A stretch of DNA of 56,110 bases. It comes from Halorubrum amylolyticum. Its GTDB lineage: Archaea; Halobacteriota; Halobacteria; Halobacteriales; Haloferacaceae. Location: the NCBI RefSeq assembly GCF_004114995.1, contig NZ_SDJP01000012.1, forward strand, positions 1 through 56,110, given 5' to 3'. The stretch's first letter is position 1. Each line of letters starts with the position of its first letter. The notes under the pieces are model-generated. The model saw only the letters and a program-made list of their open reading frames with translations. It searched no databases and was not told where the DNA came from. This document shows, piece after piece, positions 7,961 through 17,458 of the stretch. Both the position numbers and the translations under genes were made by a program.

Positions 7961-8992
7961 TCAATCGACCGCGAGCGCTCGCGCGGGCGACGCCGGGAGG
8001 TCCGCGGGAACCCGCTCGAACGACCCGCCGGCGTCGCGGGTCCGGTAGAGCCCCTCGTCGTGCACAGCCCAGATCGTCCCGTCCGTCCGTCTGCTCGCGA
8101 GGACCGCCCGGTAGGTCCCCTCGCCGGTGGGGATTCCGCGGTCGTCGAGCCGTTCGAAGCGGAACCCGGAGTCGAACGCCGACCGCCGATAGAGGGACGC
8201 CTCGCCGCGGCGGTGCGCCGCTCTCGCCCCCGAGGCCGCGCTCACGAGCGCCGTCTCCGGGTCGCCGGGGTCGACCGCGAGCCCCCAGACGTACCCGTGA
8301 TCGAGCCCGCGGTCGACGACGCGCCACGAGTCGCCCCGGTCGTCGCTCTCGGCGAATCCGTCGCCCGCGGCCGCGTACACCCGGTCCGGCGCGTCCGGGT
8401 GCGTCGCGAGCGCGTGGTTGTCGCGCCGAGAGCCCTCGGGCCGGTCCGTCCACGTCTCGCCCCCGTCGGGCGTGACGACCAGCGCGCCGGCCTCCACGCC
8501 CACGAACCACCGGTCCGGGTCGGCCGGACACGGCTCGATCCACCGGACGTGGTGGGTGTCGGGCCGGGGCGGGAACGACCACTCGGACGCCGAAGGAACG
8601 TCGTTCAGGCCGCCGATTCGCTCGACGGTGCGCCCGCCGTCCGTCGACCGGTACACCCGCGAGGGCTCCGTACCGACCCAGACGACGGCGGAGTCGTGGG
8701 GACTCGTCGCGACCGCGGTGACCGCCTCCGGCCCGGAGCCGTCGGGACCGAGCGTCTCGGCGGCGACGCGCTCGAAGGACTCCCCGCCGTCGGTCGAGCG
8801 GAACAGCCCCGAGTCGAACGTCCCGGCGAGCACTCGGGCGTCGGCAGGGTCCCCGGAGGCGGAGTCCTCGCCGCCCGAAACGACCGAGAGGCACTCGACC
8901 GCGCGGTCCGCCAGCCGGAGCGAGACCGATCCCGTCTCCGGGTCGACGATCCGGAGCCCGTCGTCGTAGGCCGCGTAGACGCGCGTGTCCAT
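7961..8992 (-). CDS. BNR/sortilin-type beta-propeller protein
   Basis: This 343-residue protein is built from repeated blades, each with a variant of SxDxGxSW/F: STDGGESFERV, STDGGRTVERI, TPDGGETWTDR, SDDRGDSWRVV, TRDAGGSFERV. These are Asp-box (BNR) repeats, so a beta-propeller is expected. No signal peptide is seen, and the protein starts directly with MDTRVYAAYDDGLRIVD, so it is probably cytoplasmic. I chose ATG 8992; an upstream in-frame start at 9019 adds nine residues. No catalytic residues of sialidases are evident, and a glycosidase activity should not be assumed. It is convergent with the transporter upstream of it. Confidence 0.8.
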   Translation of the reverse strand: MDTRVYAAYDDGLRIVDPETGSVSLRLADRAVECLSVVSGGEDSASGDPADARVLAGTFDSGLFRSTDGGESFERVAAETLGPDGSGPEAVTAVATSPHDSAVVWVGTEPSRVYRSTDGGRTVERIGGLNDVPSASEWSFPPRPDTHHVRWIEPCPADPDRWFVGVEAGALVVTPDGGETWTDRPEGSRRDNHALATHPDAPDRVYAAAGDGFAESDDRGDSWRVVDRGLDHGYVWGLAVDPGDPETALVSAASGARAAHRRGEASLYRRSAFDSGFRFERLDDRGIPTGEGTYRAVLASRRTDGTIWAVHDEGLYRTRDAGGSFERVPADLPASPARALAVD

Positions 8993-9073
8993 GGCCCGGC
9001 GTTCGACGCCCGGCGGCAAAAGCCTTCGACGGGCGCAAGAGACTTACCCGCCGCTCCCGTGCGAACTGTACGC

Positions 9074-9805
9074 ATGGATCTCCGCGTGCAGGGGGATGTC
9101 CCCCCCGACCCGTTTCTCGGCGCCGCCGACCTGTTCGAGACCGAGTGCTCAATCGACGCACCGGTCCGCGTGAAGGTGCGCGAAGACCCCGACGAGCGGA
9201 CGTGGGCCGGCCACTACGACGGCCACCACGTCCTGAACGTCTCGAAGCGCGCCGCCACCAGCGCGATGGCCCGCGAGCTGGCCGTCCACGAGCTCTCGCA
9301 CATGGCCCGCCACGAGGAGGGCCACGCGTCTCACGTCCAGTCGACGGAGGAGGCCCTGTATCTGGGGCTCGCCGGCGAGCAGGTGGAGCGCCGCAAGCTC
9401 GCTCACTGTTACCAGATCGCAAACCACATGAAGGACATCTACGCCGACGACATCACGCTCTCGGTCGCGCCCGCGGACAAGCTCCTCGGCTTCCTCGAAT
9501 CGACCCTCGCCGCCGCGGTCGCCGACCGCCCCGCGGTTTCCCGGGACGGCACCCCGCCGGTCACGGGCGGCGCGGACCCGGAGATCACCGCGGTCAACGC
9601 CGCGTTCGCGCTCGCCTTGGTCGAACGCCACGACATCGCCGGCCCGGACCACCGCATCTACGACCTCGCGCGCGCGGCCGGCAGCGACACCGACGCCGTC
9701 GACGTCGACGCGTTCAAGCGCCGGTTCCTCGAACTCGGCCCCGACCCCTCCGAGAGCGACTACCGGAAGGCGCTCGTCGCGGCCGCCCGCGCGTACGCCG
9801 TGTGA
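9074..9805 (+). CDS. DUF5781-like haloarchaeal protein with an HExxH motif
   Basis: This 243-residue protein has no signal peptide. Around residues 73-86 it reads VHELSHMARHEEGH, which contains HELSH, a match to the HExxH zinc-peptidase signature, with further His residues just after. A partly Ala-rich helical C-terminal half follows. I recall a haloarchaeal family of unknown function with this sequence (DUF5781), but the name is from memory. The zinc site is visible, while protease activity is inference. The ATG at 9074 is the only start that leaves a compact protein; upstream sequence in frame is the shadow of the propeller gene. Confidence 0.75.
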   Translation: MDLRVQGDVPPDPFLGAADLFETECSIDAPVRVKVREDPDERTWAGHYDGHHVLNVSKRAATSAMARELAVHELSHMARHEEGHASHVQSTEEALYLGLAGEQVERRKLAHCYQIANHMKDIYADDITLSVAPADKLLGFLESTLAAAVADRPAVSRDGTPPVTGGADPEITAVNAAFALALVERHDIAGPDHRIYDLARAAGSDTDAVDVDAFKRRFLELGPDPSESDYRKALVAAARAYAV

Positions 9806-9836
9806 AAAACGCGATTACCGAATCCCCGACGGCCGA

Positions 9837-10970
9837 TCAGGCCACCGCGGCCGCGATCTCCTCCTCGGTCAGGAACACGTCCTCGCCGGTCTCGGCGTCG
9901 AACAGGTGAATGTCCGCCTCCTCGAACACCACCCCGACCTCGTCGCCGGCCTCGGGCAGGACGTCCGGGGGCGACCGCGCGAGGAACTCCTCGGTGATCG
10001 CGAGGTGGACGTAGTTGTCGGAGCCGATCGGTTCGACGACCTCGACGGTCGAGGTGAGCGTCTCGTCGCCGGTCGGGTCCTCCACGATCCGAATGTTCTC
10101 GGGGCGGATACCGAGCGTGTAGGGAGCGTTCTCCAGCTCGTGACCGGCGACGTACTCGTCGCTGAGCTCGAACGCGAGTCCGGCGTCGTCGCCGCGGATC
10201 GTCGCCGACGAGCCGTCGGTCTCGACCGCAACGTCGATGAAGTTCATCGAGGGCGAGCCGATGAAGCCGGCGACGAACTCGTTGACCGGGTTCTCGTACA
10301 CCTCGGTCGGCTTCCCGACCTGCTGGAGCGTCCCGTCGTTCAGTATCGCGAGGCGGTCGCCCATCGTCATCGCCTCCTCCTGATCGTGGGTGACGTACAT
10401 CGCGGTGACGCCGAACTCCTTCTGGAGCTTCTGGATCTCCGCGCGCATCTCGGTGCGGAGCTTGGCGTCGAGGTTCGAGAGCGGCTCGTCGAACAGGAAC
10501 ACCTCGGGCTCGCGGGCGATGGCCCGTCCGAGGGCGACGCGCTGTTTCTGTCCGCCGGAGAGCTCGTCCGGCTTGTCGTCGAGTAAGTCTTCGATCCCCA
10601 TCATCTCGGCCATCTCGGTCACGCGCTCGCGTCGCTCTTCCGCGGTCATATCGGTGCTCATCTTGAGCCCGAACGCCATGTTCCCAAGCACCGTCTTGTG
10701 GGGGTACAGCGCGTAGTTCTGGAACACCATCGCGACCGGGCGCTCCTTCGCGTGGACCTCGGTGACGTCCTCGCCGTCGAACCGAACGGCGCCCGACGTG
10801 GGCTCTTCCAGTCCCGCGACCATTCGGAGCGTGGTCGTCTTCCCGCACCCAGAGGGGCCGACGACGGTCACGAACTCACCGTCCTCGATCTCCAGATCGA
10901 TGTCGTCGACGGCGACGATGGTCCCCCTGTCGAACTCCTTCCGGAGCGTGTCGAGCGTGACGTCCGCCAT
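9837..10970 (-). CDS. Sugar-type ABC importer, ATP-binding subunit (MalK/UgpC-like)
   Basis: This 377-residue cytoplasmic ATPase has a Walker A GPSGCGKT (residues 38-45), a signature LSGGQKQR, a Walker B VFLFDEP and a switch MYVTHDQ. The ABC domain is followed by an about 120-residue OB-type regulatory domain (TLGIRPENIRI) as in MalK-class proteins. I chose ATG 10970 because the fold starts at once; longer readings include AT-rich promoter DNA. The gene is divergent from the binding protein and two permeases, which lack an ATPase of their own, so it very likely energises that importer and may also serve others. Confidence 0.93.
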   Translation of the reverse strand: MADVTLDTLRKEFDRGTIVAVDDIDLEIEDGEFVTVVGPSGCGKTTTLRMVAGLEEPTSGAVRFDGEDVTEVHAKERPVAMVFQNYALYPHKTVLGNMAFGLKMSTDMTAEERRERVTEMAEMMGIEDLLDDKPDELSGGQKQRVALGRAIAREPEVFLFDEPLSNLDAKLRTEMRAEIQKLQKEFGVTAMYVTHDQEEAMTMGDRLAILNDGTLQQVGKPTEVYENPVNEFVAGFIGSPSMNFIDVAVETDGSSATIRGDDAGLAFELSDEYVAGHELENAPYTLGIRPENIRIVEDPTGDETLTSTVEVVEPIGSDNYVHLAITEEFLARSPPDVLPEAGDEVGVVFEEADIHLFDAETGEDVFLTEEEIAAAVA

Positions 10971-11040
10971 TCGTTGACGCAACTCGGACACCGGGACTAA
11001 TAATCCTTCCTCATTTTTCCAAACTGTGACGAAATATGTA

Positions 11041-11144
11041 TTCATACCTGTTTCACGAAGTTTCACATATAATATATAACGAACAGCGGTGTGCATCCCA
11101 AATACTAAACGTGTGAAAATATAATTCATCAATTGTTACCAACC
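11041..11144. promoter_or_regulatory. Divergent promoter region of the ABC importer
   Basis: This AT-rich stretch separates the ATPase from the binding-protein gene. It has an ATATAATATATAA tract near 11066-11079 and AAAATATAAT at 11116-11125, which lies about 24 bp before the binding-protein ATG and so fits a leaderless start. TTTCAC occurs twice (11051-11056, 11061-11066) as a 10-bp-period direct repeat, and its complement GTGAAA at 11113-11118 overlaps the second TATA-like box. These could be sites for a sugar-responsive regulator. Confidence 0.5.
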
Positions 11145-12449
11145 ATGGACGCGACACGTCGACGGGTACTCAAGACGATGGGCGGATCGACCGCGATCGC
11201 GGCGCTGGCGGGGTGTGTCAGCACCGGCGGAGACGGCTCGGACGACTCTGGCGGCTCCGACGGGGCAGGGGGCTCTGACGGGTCGAACGGCTCCGACGGG
11301 TCCGGCGGCTCCGACGGCGGAGCCGCGGGCAGTGCGATGGTGTGGGCCGACCTCACCGACGCCGAGGACGAGGACGTCGACGCGTACATCGCCGACTTCG
11401 AGGAGGAGACGGGCTACGCCATCGACAAGGAGGCGCCCGGCGGCGAGCTCGACCAACAGCTCGAAACGGCGATCCCGGCCGGCGACGGTCCTGACTCGTG
11501 GATCTGGGCGCACGACTGGGTGGGCCGGTTCGCGGTCCGCGAGGACCCGCCGTTCCTGTACGACGCGCGCGACGACGTCGACGTCTCGCTCGACGACTAC
11601 ACCGAGACCGCCCAGCAGGCGGCGCAGTTCGACGGCGGGCTCTACGGGCTGCCGTTCGCGTCCGAGACCGCCGCGCTGTACTACAACGCGGACATGGTCG
11701 AGGAGCCGCCGGAGACGCTGGCGGAGATGGTCTCGATCATGGAGGAGCACCACGATCCCGACAACGGCCAGTACGGCCTCTCCTTCCCGGGTATCGACCC
11801 GTATCAGGCGAGCGGCTTCATTCAGGCGTACGGCGGCGACCTCTTCGACGAGGAGAACCTGGAGGTCACCGTCGACAGCGACGCCTGTAAACGGGGGATG
11901 GACGCGCTCGAAACCCTCTACGAGTACATGCCCGCCGATCCGGGCTACGAGTCGCAGATCGTCGCGTTCGCGGACGGGCTCGCGCCGTTCGCGATCAACG
12001 GCCCGTGGGAGCTCGGCAACCTCCAGAGCGAGGTCGACGACCTCGGCGTCACGACGCTGCCGACCGTCGACGGCAACAACCCGCGGTCGTACTCCGGTGT
12101 CCAGCTGTTCTATTTCAGCGCGATGCTGGCCGACGCGGACCAGTCGACGGTCGACGCCGCGACCGGGCTCGCCGAGTGGTACACCACGAACCCGGAGATC
12201 ATCCGGAGCAACGCCGAGTCGCAGGGGTACATCCCGGTCCTCGGCGAGGTCGTCGAAAGCGGCGACGTCGCGGACGAGGTTCAGGCGTTCGCCCAGCAGG
12301 TGGAACACGGCGTCCCGATGCCGAGCCACCCGGACATGGACAGCGTCTGGACGCCCGTGGAGGACGCGTTGGAGCGCGTCTTCAACGGCGATCAGGAGAG
12401 CGACGCCGCGCTCGACCAGGCCGCCTCCGAGATCCGGGAGGCGCTGTAG
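11145..12449 (+). CDS. ABC importer solute-binding lipoprotein (carbohydrate type)
   Basis: This 434-residue protein has a twin-arginine signal (MDATRRRVLKTMGG) ending in a lipobox (ALAGC), so it is exported folded by Tat and lipid-anchored outside the cell. A Gly/Ser/Asp-rich spacer of about 35 residues follows, as is usual in haloarchaeal lipoproteins. The rest has the layout of a MalE-like family 1 binding protein: WADLTDAEDEDV at the start, GLYGLPFASETAALYYN in the hinge area and QLFYFSAM later. It is first in an operon with two permease genes. The exact sugar is not clear from sequence. Confidence 0.92.
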   Translation: MDATRRRVLKTMGGSTAIAALAGCVSTGGDGSDDSGGSDGAGGSDGSNGSDGSGGSDGGAAGSAMVWADLTDAEDEDVDAYIADFEEETGYAIDKEAPGGELDQQLETAIPAGDGPDSWIWAHDWVGRFAVREDPPFLYDARDDVDVSLDDYTETAQQAAQFDGGLYGLPFASETAALYYNADMVEEPPETLAEMVSIMEEHHDPDNGQYGLSFPGIDPYQASGFIQAYGGDLFDEENLEVTVDSDACKRGMDALETLYEYMPADPGYESQIVAFADGLAPFAINGPWELGNLQSEVDDLGVTTLPTVDGNNPRSYSGVQLFYFSAMLADADQSTVDAATGLAEWYTTNPEIIRSNAESQGYIPVLGEVVESGDVADEVQAFAQQVEHGVPMPSHPDMDSVWTPVEDALERVFNGDQESDAALDQAASEIREAL

Positions 12450-12465
12450 GCACCGACTCGGAGCC

Positions 12466-13461
12466 ATGGCCTCTTCGCAAATCGGCACCGACGTCAGCGG
12501 GCTGTCGCGCCTCCGCGCAGCGCTGCCCTTCTCCAACCGCGACTGGGGGCTCCTGCTCGTCGCCCCCGGCGTGCTCCTCTTCTCCAGTTTCATGCTGTAC
12601 CCGATCTTCTACCTCTTCTACATCTCGCTCACCGACGCGACGTTCGCCGGGTCGGTGATCGGGGGCGGCGCCGAGCTGATCGGGCTGGACAACTACGTCC
12701 AGCTAATCTACGACTCGCAGTTCTGGACGTCGATGACGACGACGTGGCTGTTCGTCGCCGTCTCGCTCGTGCTCAAGGTCTTCCTGGCGGTGGGGATCGC
12801 CCTCCTGTTGAACCACGTGCGCGTCGCCGGCAAGCGGTACATGCGCGCGGCGGTGATCGTCCCGCTCGGGTTCCCGGGCATCTTCACGATCACCGTCTGG
12901 CGCGGCATGTTCAGCGACGCGCGCTACGGCGTGTTCAACACGGTCTTGGGGCGGTACAACGAGTTCATGTCGTCGCTGTCGGCGCCCCCAGCCCTGCTCT
13001 TCGACGTGCCGATCGGCTTCCTCAGCGGGCGCTGGGAGGCGTTCTTCGCGTACGTCACCACCGAGGTGTGGCTGGCGTACCCGTTCATGGTGATCATCAT
13101 CGTGAGCGCGTTACAGGACGTGCCCCGATCGCTCCACGAGGCCGCGATGGTCGACGGCGCGGGGGCGCTCCAGCGGTTCCGCACCGTGACGCTGCCCGCG
13201 ATCAAGGGGCCGGTGCTGTTCGCGTCCATCCTCACGGCCGCGACCTCCTTCCAGCAGTTCCTGATCCCGTGGGTGTTCAATCAGGGCGGGCCGTCGCGAC
13301 AGAACGAGCTGATCATCGTGTACGGCTACCGCGAGGCGATCACGTTCAACCAGTTCGGCCTGTCGGCCGCAATCCTGATCGTCGGCATCGCGTTCGTCGG
13401 GCTGTTCATGTACGCCGCCGTCCGTTACGGCGGCCTCGCCGAGGGGGTGGGTGACGAATGA
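12466..13461 (+). CDS. ABC importer permease (MalF-like)
   Basis: This 331-residue inner-membrane subunit has six likely helices, starting at WGLLLVAPGVLLFSSFMLYP (about residues 26-45), and an EAA loop HEAAMVDGAGALQRFRTVTL near residues 225-244 that contacts the ATPase. It follows the binding protein by 16 bp, and its ATGA stop/start overlap with the next permease means they are translated together. Together with the MalG-like partner it forms the channel. The start at 12466 gives the normal length for this family. Confidence 0.93.
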   Translation: MASSQIGTDVSGLSRLRAALPFSNRDWGLLLVAPGVLLFSSFMLYPIFYLFYISLTDATFAGSVIGGGAELIGLDNYVQLIYDSQFWTSMTTTWLFVAVSLVLKVFLAVGIALLLNHVRVAGKRYMRAAVIVPLGFPGIFTITVWRGMFSDARYGVFNTVLGRYNEFMSSLSAPPALLFDVPIGFLSGRWEAFFAYVTTEVWLAYPFMVIIIVSALQDVPRSLHEAAMVDGAGALQRFRTVTLPAIKGPVLFASILTAATSFQQFLIPWVFNQGGPSRQNELIIVYGYREAITFNQFGLSAAILIVGIAFVGLFMYAAVRYGGLAEGVGDE

Positions 13462-14525
13462 GCGCGCTCGCCTCCCTCCTGGCGCTGGTCCGTGCAAAGC
13501 TGGTCGCGTTCGCGACCGCTCCGCGGCGGTTCGTCGTCATGATCCGGCGGGCGGTGTACGACGTTCGCACCGGGAAGCGCACCCCGTGGGACGTGACGAA
13601 GAGCGTCCTGATGACCCTGTTCGGGCTCGCGATGGTGTTCGTGTTACTGTTCCCGCTGTTCTGGATCACGACCGCGTCGCTCGCGGAAGGGACCCGGCTG
13701 TTCAACACGAGCGGGATCGTCCCGGACCCGGCGACGTACAACCTCGACGCGTACCGGTGGGTGATCTTCGAGTCCGACTTCTTCTTCGTCGACGGCGACT
13801 GGGGGTACCCCCAGCTCGTCATCGGCGGGGGAGGTGGACTCCTGCCGGTCAGCTTCCGGTGGGCCGGCACCGAGACCGGCCCCGGCGCGCTGTTCAACAG
13901 CCTCTACATCGTCAGCGTGACGCTCGTCGCCGGGTTCGGAATGATCGTCCCGGCCGCGTACGCCTTCTCGCGCCGCCGGTTCGTGGGACGCAAGCGCATC
14001 CTCTACGGTTACGTGCTGTTCACGCAGATCGGCGCCGGGCTGTCGATCGCGACGCTCGTGGCGCTGTACTCGCTGTTCAGCACCTACGGGCTCACGAACA
14101 ACCTGTTCGTCCTCGGGCTGTTCTACGCCGCGTCGGCGATCCCGTTCAACACATGGCTGCTGAAGACGTACATGGACAACATCCCCATCTCCTACGAGGA
14201 GGCGGCGATGGTCGACGGCGCGAGCTTCCTCGACACGATCCGGGAGGTGATCCTCCCGCTGACGAAGCCGGGGCTCGCCGTCGTGCTCATCTTCGTCTGG
14301 CTCGCCGGCTGGAACGAGTTCATCATCGCGCAGACGCTGCTGCGCCCCGAGAACTACCCGCTCTCGGTGGAGCTGTACAACATCGCGACCGAGGGCCGGT
14401 TCTCGACGCCGTGGACGCGGTTCGCGGCGTTCGCAAACCTGTTCGCGCTCCCCGTCGCGATCGTCTACTTCGCGGCCCAGCGCTCCGTCGAAGACGGGCT
14501 GTCGTTCAGCGGAATGGAGGGATAG
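13458..14525 (+). CDS. ABC importer permease (MalG-like)
   Basis: This 355-residue membrane subunit has an extended N-terminus of about 45 residues before the first helix (VLMTLFGLAMVFVLLFPLFW). An EAA loop YEEAAMVDGASFLDTIREVI lies near residues 245-264, followed by the permease C-terminal helices and the end SVEDGLSFSGMEG. It overlaps the MalF-like gene by 4 bp. An insertion of about 60 residues after the first helix (the stretch with FFVDGDWGYPQLV and a Gly run) makes it longer than usual, probably an external loop. Confidence 0.92.
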   Translation: MSALASLLALVRAKLVAFATAPRRFVVMIRRAVYDVRTGKRTPWDVTKSVLMTLFGLAMVFVLLFPLFWITTASLAEGTRLFNTSGIVPDPATYNLDAYRWVIFESDFFFVDGDWGYPQLVIGGGGGLLPVSFRWAGTETGPGALFNSLYIVSVTLVAGFGMIVPAAYAFSRRRFVGRKRILYGYVLFTQIGAGLSIATLVALYSLFSTYGLTNNLFVLGLFYAASAIPFNTWLLKTYMDNIPISYEEAAMVDGASFLDTIREVILPLTKPGLAVVLIFVWLAGWNEFIIAQTLLRPENYPLSVELYNIATEGRFSTPWTRFAAFANLFALPVAIVYFAAQRSVEDGLSFSGMEG

Positions 14526-14601
14526 GCGGGGATCGACCCGGTTTCCCTTCGATCTTCGGTTTCTCGTTCTTCCGGTTTTTCGGACTTATAGGTCGCTAAC
14601 G

Positions 14602-14909
14602 ACGGATCGGCGGTTATCTCCTCCAAAGCCCCAGCCGCTCGCCAATACGTGATCGGTGACTCGCCGGTGAAGGCCTCCAAAGCCCCAGCCGCGAGGACTC
14701 GCGCGCTTTGCTGCGCTCCTCGGTCGCTCACTTCGTTCGCTCCCTGCGGTGCTTGCTGCAGCGTGCTTCGTCCTCGCGACTGCCCCTTTGAATCCCACCC
14801 CGACCGCACCGCAACCTCACACCTCCCCAGCCTCGTCGCTCCCTTCGGTCGCGACTCCCTCGCGCGTGCGACTCGCGCCCTGCGGGCGCTCGTCGGCACG
14901 CGCCACCGC
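14602..14909 (+). repeat. Dispersed non-coding repeat, copy 2
   Basis: Two subunits with CTCCAAAGCCCCAGCCG (near 14621 and 14670) are followed by a segment full of short inverted repeats, a CTTCGTCCTCGC...TGCCCCTTTGA block near 14766-14792, and an end reading GGCACGCGCCACCG. It fills most of the 487-bp gap between the permease stop and mutL. The rest of that gap (14910-15012) includes CTTATAATTAG near 14920, a possible promoter for mutL. I see no gene here. Confidence 0.8.
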
Positions 14910-15012
14910 AGTTCGACTTATAATTAGTGCCATCTCTCGACACATCCTCCCTCTCGCGTCACCGTCAGCGACAACGGGTTCAAGTGCGCGCTCGCCCGAC
15001 CGGAGGGTAGCA

Positions 15013-17379
15013 ATGGAGCCGCCGAACATCGAGCGGTTGGACGAGCAGACCGTCCAGCGCATCGCGGCCGGCGAGGTCGTCGAGCGCCCGGCCAGCGTCG
15101 TCAAGGAGCTGATCGAGAACAGCCTCGACGCGGGCGCGACGCGCGTGTCCGTGTCGGTCGAGGCCGGCGGCACCGAGGGGGTCCGCGTCCGCGACGACGG
15201 CGTGGGCATCCCCCCCGACCAACTGGAGGCGGCCGTCGCGGAACACGCCACCTCGAAGATCGGCGACATCGAGGACCTCGACCGCGGCGTCGGCACCCTC
15301 GGTTTCCGCGGCGAGGCGCTGTACACCGTCGGCGCGGTCTCGCGGCTCACCGTCCGATCCCGCCCGCCCGGCGCCGACGCGGGCGCGGAGATCACCGTCG
15401 AAGGCGGCGAAGTCGGTGAGGTGCGCCCCGCGGGCTGTCCCGAGGGGACGACCGTGGCGGTCGAGGACCTCTTCTACAACACCCCCGCCCGCAAGAAGTT
15501 CCTCAAGCGGATCGCGACCGAGTTCGACCGGATCAACACGGTCGTCACCGGCTACGCGCTCGCCAATCCCGATGTGGCCGTCTCGCTGGAGCACGACGGG
15601 CGGGAGACGTTCGCGACCGAGGGGAACGGCGACCTCCGGTCAACCGTCTTGGCCGTCTACGGCCGCGAGGTCGCGGCGGCGATGGTGGACGTGGAGTGGG
15701 AACCGGACGGGGGCGAAGCGGACGGATCGGACGCTACCGCCGAATCCGCCGACCCTCCCGTCCGCGGCGTCACCGGCCTCGTCTCGCACCCGGAGACGAC
15801 CCGGTCGACCCGCGAGTACCTCGCGACCTACGTCAACGGTCGGTTCGTCACCGCGAGCGCCCTCCGCGAGGCCGTCCTCGACGCGTACGGCGGCCAGCTC
15901 GCGCCCGACCGGTACCCCTTCGCGGTGCTCTTCGTCGAGGTCCCGCCCGGCGACGTCGACGTGAACGTCCACCCGCGCAAGCTGGAGGTCCGGTTCGACG
16001 AGGAGCCGGCGGTGCGCGAGGCCGTCGAAGACGCCGTGGAGGAGGCCCTGCTGGACCACGGGCTGATCCGCTCGACGGCTCCCAGGGGGCAGTCTGCACC
16101 GGACGAGACGGCGGTCGCTCCCGAAACACCCGAGACCGAGGCCGTCGGCGGCGCCGGAACCGACCACGAGCGCGCGGCTCTCGGCGACAGGAGCGACGGC
16201 GACAGAGAGGGCGGCGTCCGGAACGGAGACGACGGTTCGACCGCCGGCTCCGCGGCCGACGCGTCCGAACTCGATCCAACGGACGAGGAGGCGTGGGCGG
16301 TCGGCGACGTGGGCACAGATACCGCAGCCGATCCGGACGAACCGACGGCCGACCGCGCCGCCGACTCGATCGGTTCCGGCGGCTCCGCCGGTTCCACCAG
16401 CCCCACCGATCCCGTCGATTCCACTAGCCCCACCGATCCCGCCGGTTCCGCGACCGATCGTCCCTCGCCGCGGAGCTGGCAGTCGGACCCGGACGATGGT
16501 GAGGGGGGGACGGGGGACGACGACGCTGGAGCGGTCGCCAGCGCCGAGGCCGACACCGAGAACGACACCGGGCGGGCGGGCGGACTCGACCGATTCAACA
16601 GTTCCGGGGGCGACGACTCCGACTCAACCGACGCCGATACCGCGACGGAGCCCACCCCCGGCGGGTCGGAGGAGGGGCGAGCGCCGGCGGCCGACTCGCG
16701 CTCGACCGCGACCGCGCAGCGGACCCTCGACGGCGAGCCGACGAGCGCGGAGCGCACCTACGACTCGCTCCCGCCGCTGCGGGTGCTCGGTCAGCTCCAC
16801 GAGACGTACGTCGTCGCCGAGGCGCCCGACGGGCTCGTGTTGATCGACCAGCACGCCGCCGACGAACGGGTGAACTACGAGCGCCTGCAGGCCGCTTTCG
16901 CCGACGGCGCCGACGCGCAGGCCCTCGCCGAGCCCGTCCGTATCGAACTCACCGCGCGGGAGGCGGCGCTGTTCGAGGAGTTCGTCGAGGACCTCGCGGC
17001 GGCCGGATTCCGCGCCGAGCGCGCGGGCGAGCGAGAGGCGGTCGTCGAGTCGGTCCCGGCGGTGTTCGACGCCGCGCTCGACCCGGGGCTCGTCCGGGAC
17101 GTGCTCTCCGCGCTCGTCGGCGACGCGACCGCGGGCGACGAGCCGGTGACGGACGTTGTCGACGAGCTGCTCGCGGATCTGGCGTGTTACCCCTCCGTGA
17201 CCGGGAACACCTCGCTGACGGAGGGATCGGTCGTCGACCTCCTCGACCGGCTCGACGCCTGCGAAAACCCGTACGCCTGCCCGCACGGCCGCCCGGTCGT
17301 GATCCGGCTCGACCGCGACGAGATCGGCTCGCGGTTCGAGCGCGACTACCCCGGTCACGCCGGGCGCCGCGCGGAGTGA
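15013..17379 (+). CDS. mutL: DNA mismatch repair protein MutL
   Basis: This 788-residue protein has an N-terminal GHKL ATPase: ELIENSLDAGAT (about 35-46), RDDGVGIP, and TLGFRGEAL. A transducer-like domain follows and ends near residue 350. A very long acidic Ser/Thr/Asp-rich linker of about 230 residues (to about residue 580) follows, much longer than in bacterial MutL. The C-terminal domain carries the endonuclease motif DQHAADERVNYE (DQHA-x2-E-x4-E) and a late CPHGRP motif, so it should be a nicking-type MutL. No mutS lies in the window. ATG 15013 was chosen because the family consensus begins here (IERLDEQTVQRIAAGEVVERP-like). Confidence 0.96.
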   Translation: MEPPNIERLDEQTVQRIAAGEVVERPASVVKELIENSLDAGATRVSVSVEAGGTEGVRVRDDGVGIPPDQLEAAVAEHATSKIGDIEDLDRGVGTLGFRGEALYTVGAVSRLTVRSRPPGADAGAEITVEGGEVGEVRPAGCPEGTTVAVEDLFYNTPARKKFLKRIATEFDRINTVVTGYALANPDVAVSLEHDGRETFATEGNGDLRSTVLAVYGREVAAAMVDVEWEPDGGEADGSDATAESADPPVRGVTGLVSHPETTRSTREYLATYVNGRFVTASALREAVLDAYGGQLAPDRYPFAVLFVEVPPGDVDVNVHPRKLEVRFDEEPAVREAVEDAVEEALLDHGLIRSTAPRGQSAPDETAVAPETPETEAVGGAGTDHERAALGDRSDGDREGGVRNGDDGSTAGSAADASELDPTDEEAWAVGDVGTDTAADPDEPTADRAADSIGSGGSAGSTSPTDPVDSTSPTDPAGSATDRPSPRSWQSDPDDGEGGTGDDDAGAVASAEADTENDTGRAGGLDRFNSSGGDDSDSTDADTATEPTPGGSEEGRAPAADSRSTATAQRTLDGEPTSAERTYDSLPPLRVLGQLHETYVVAEAPDGLVLIDQHAADERVNYERLQAAFADGADAQALAEPVRIELTAREAALFEEFVEDLAAAGFRAERAGEREAVVESVPAVFDAALDPGLVRDVLSALVGDATAGDEPVTDVVDELLADLACYPSVTGNTSLTEGSVVDLLDRLDACENPYACPHGRPVVIRLDRDEIGSRFERDYPGHAGRRAE

Positions 17380-17458
17380 GCGGGAGGGACAGGGGGCGGT
17401 CGACCGCCCGGCGACCGCAGAGAGGTACCCTTTAGGCGGGCGCCGTGGACCCACGCGT

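Noticed and set aside
7350..9422. 690-codon minus-strand frame over the transporter and propeller genes
   Set aside because: It is Arg-rich shadow sequence in a third frame. The propeller and transporter are clearly coding in other frames.
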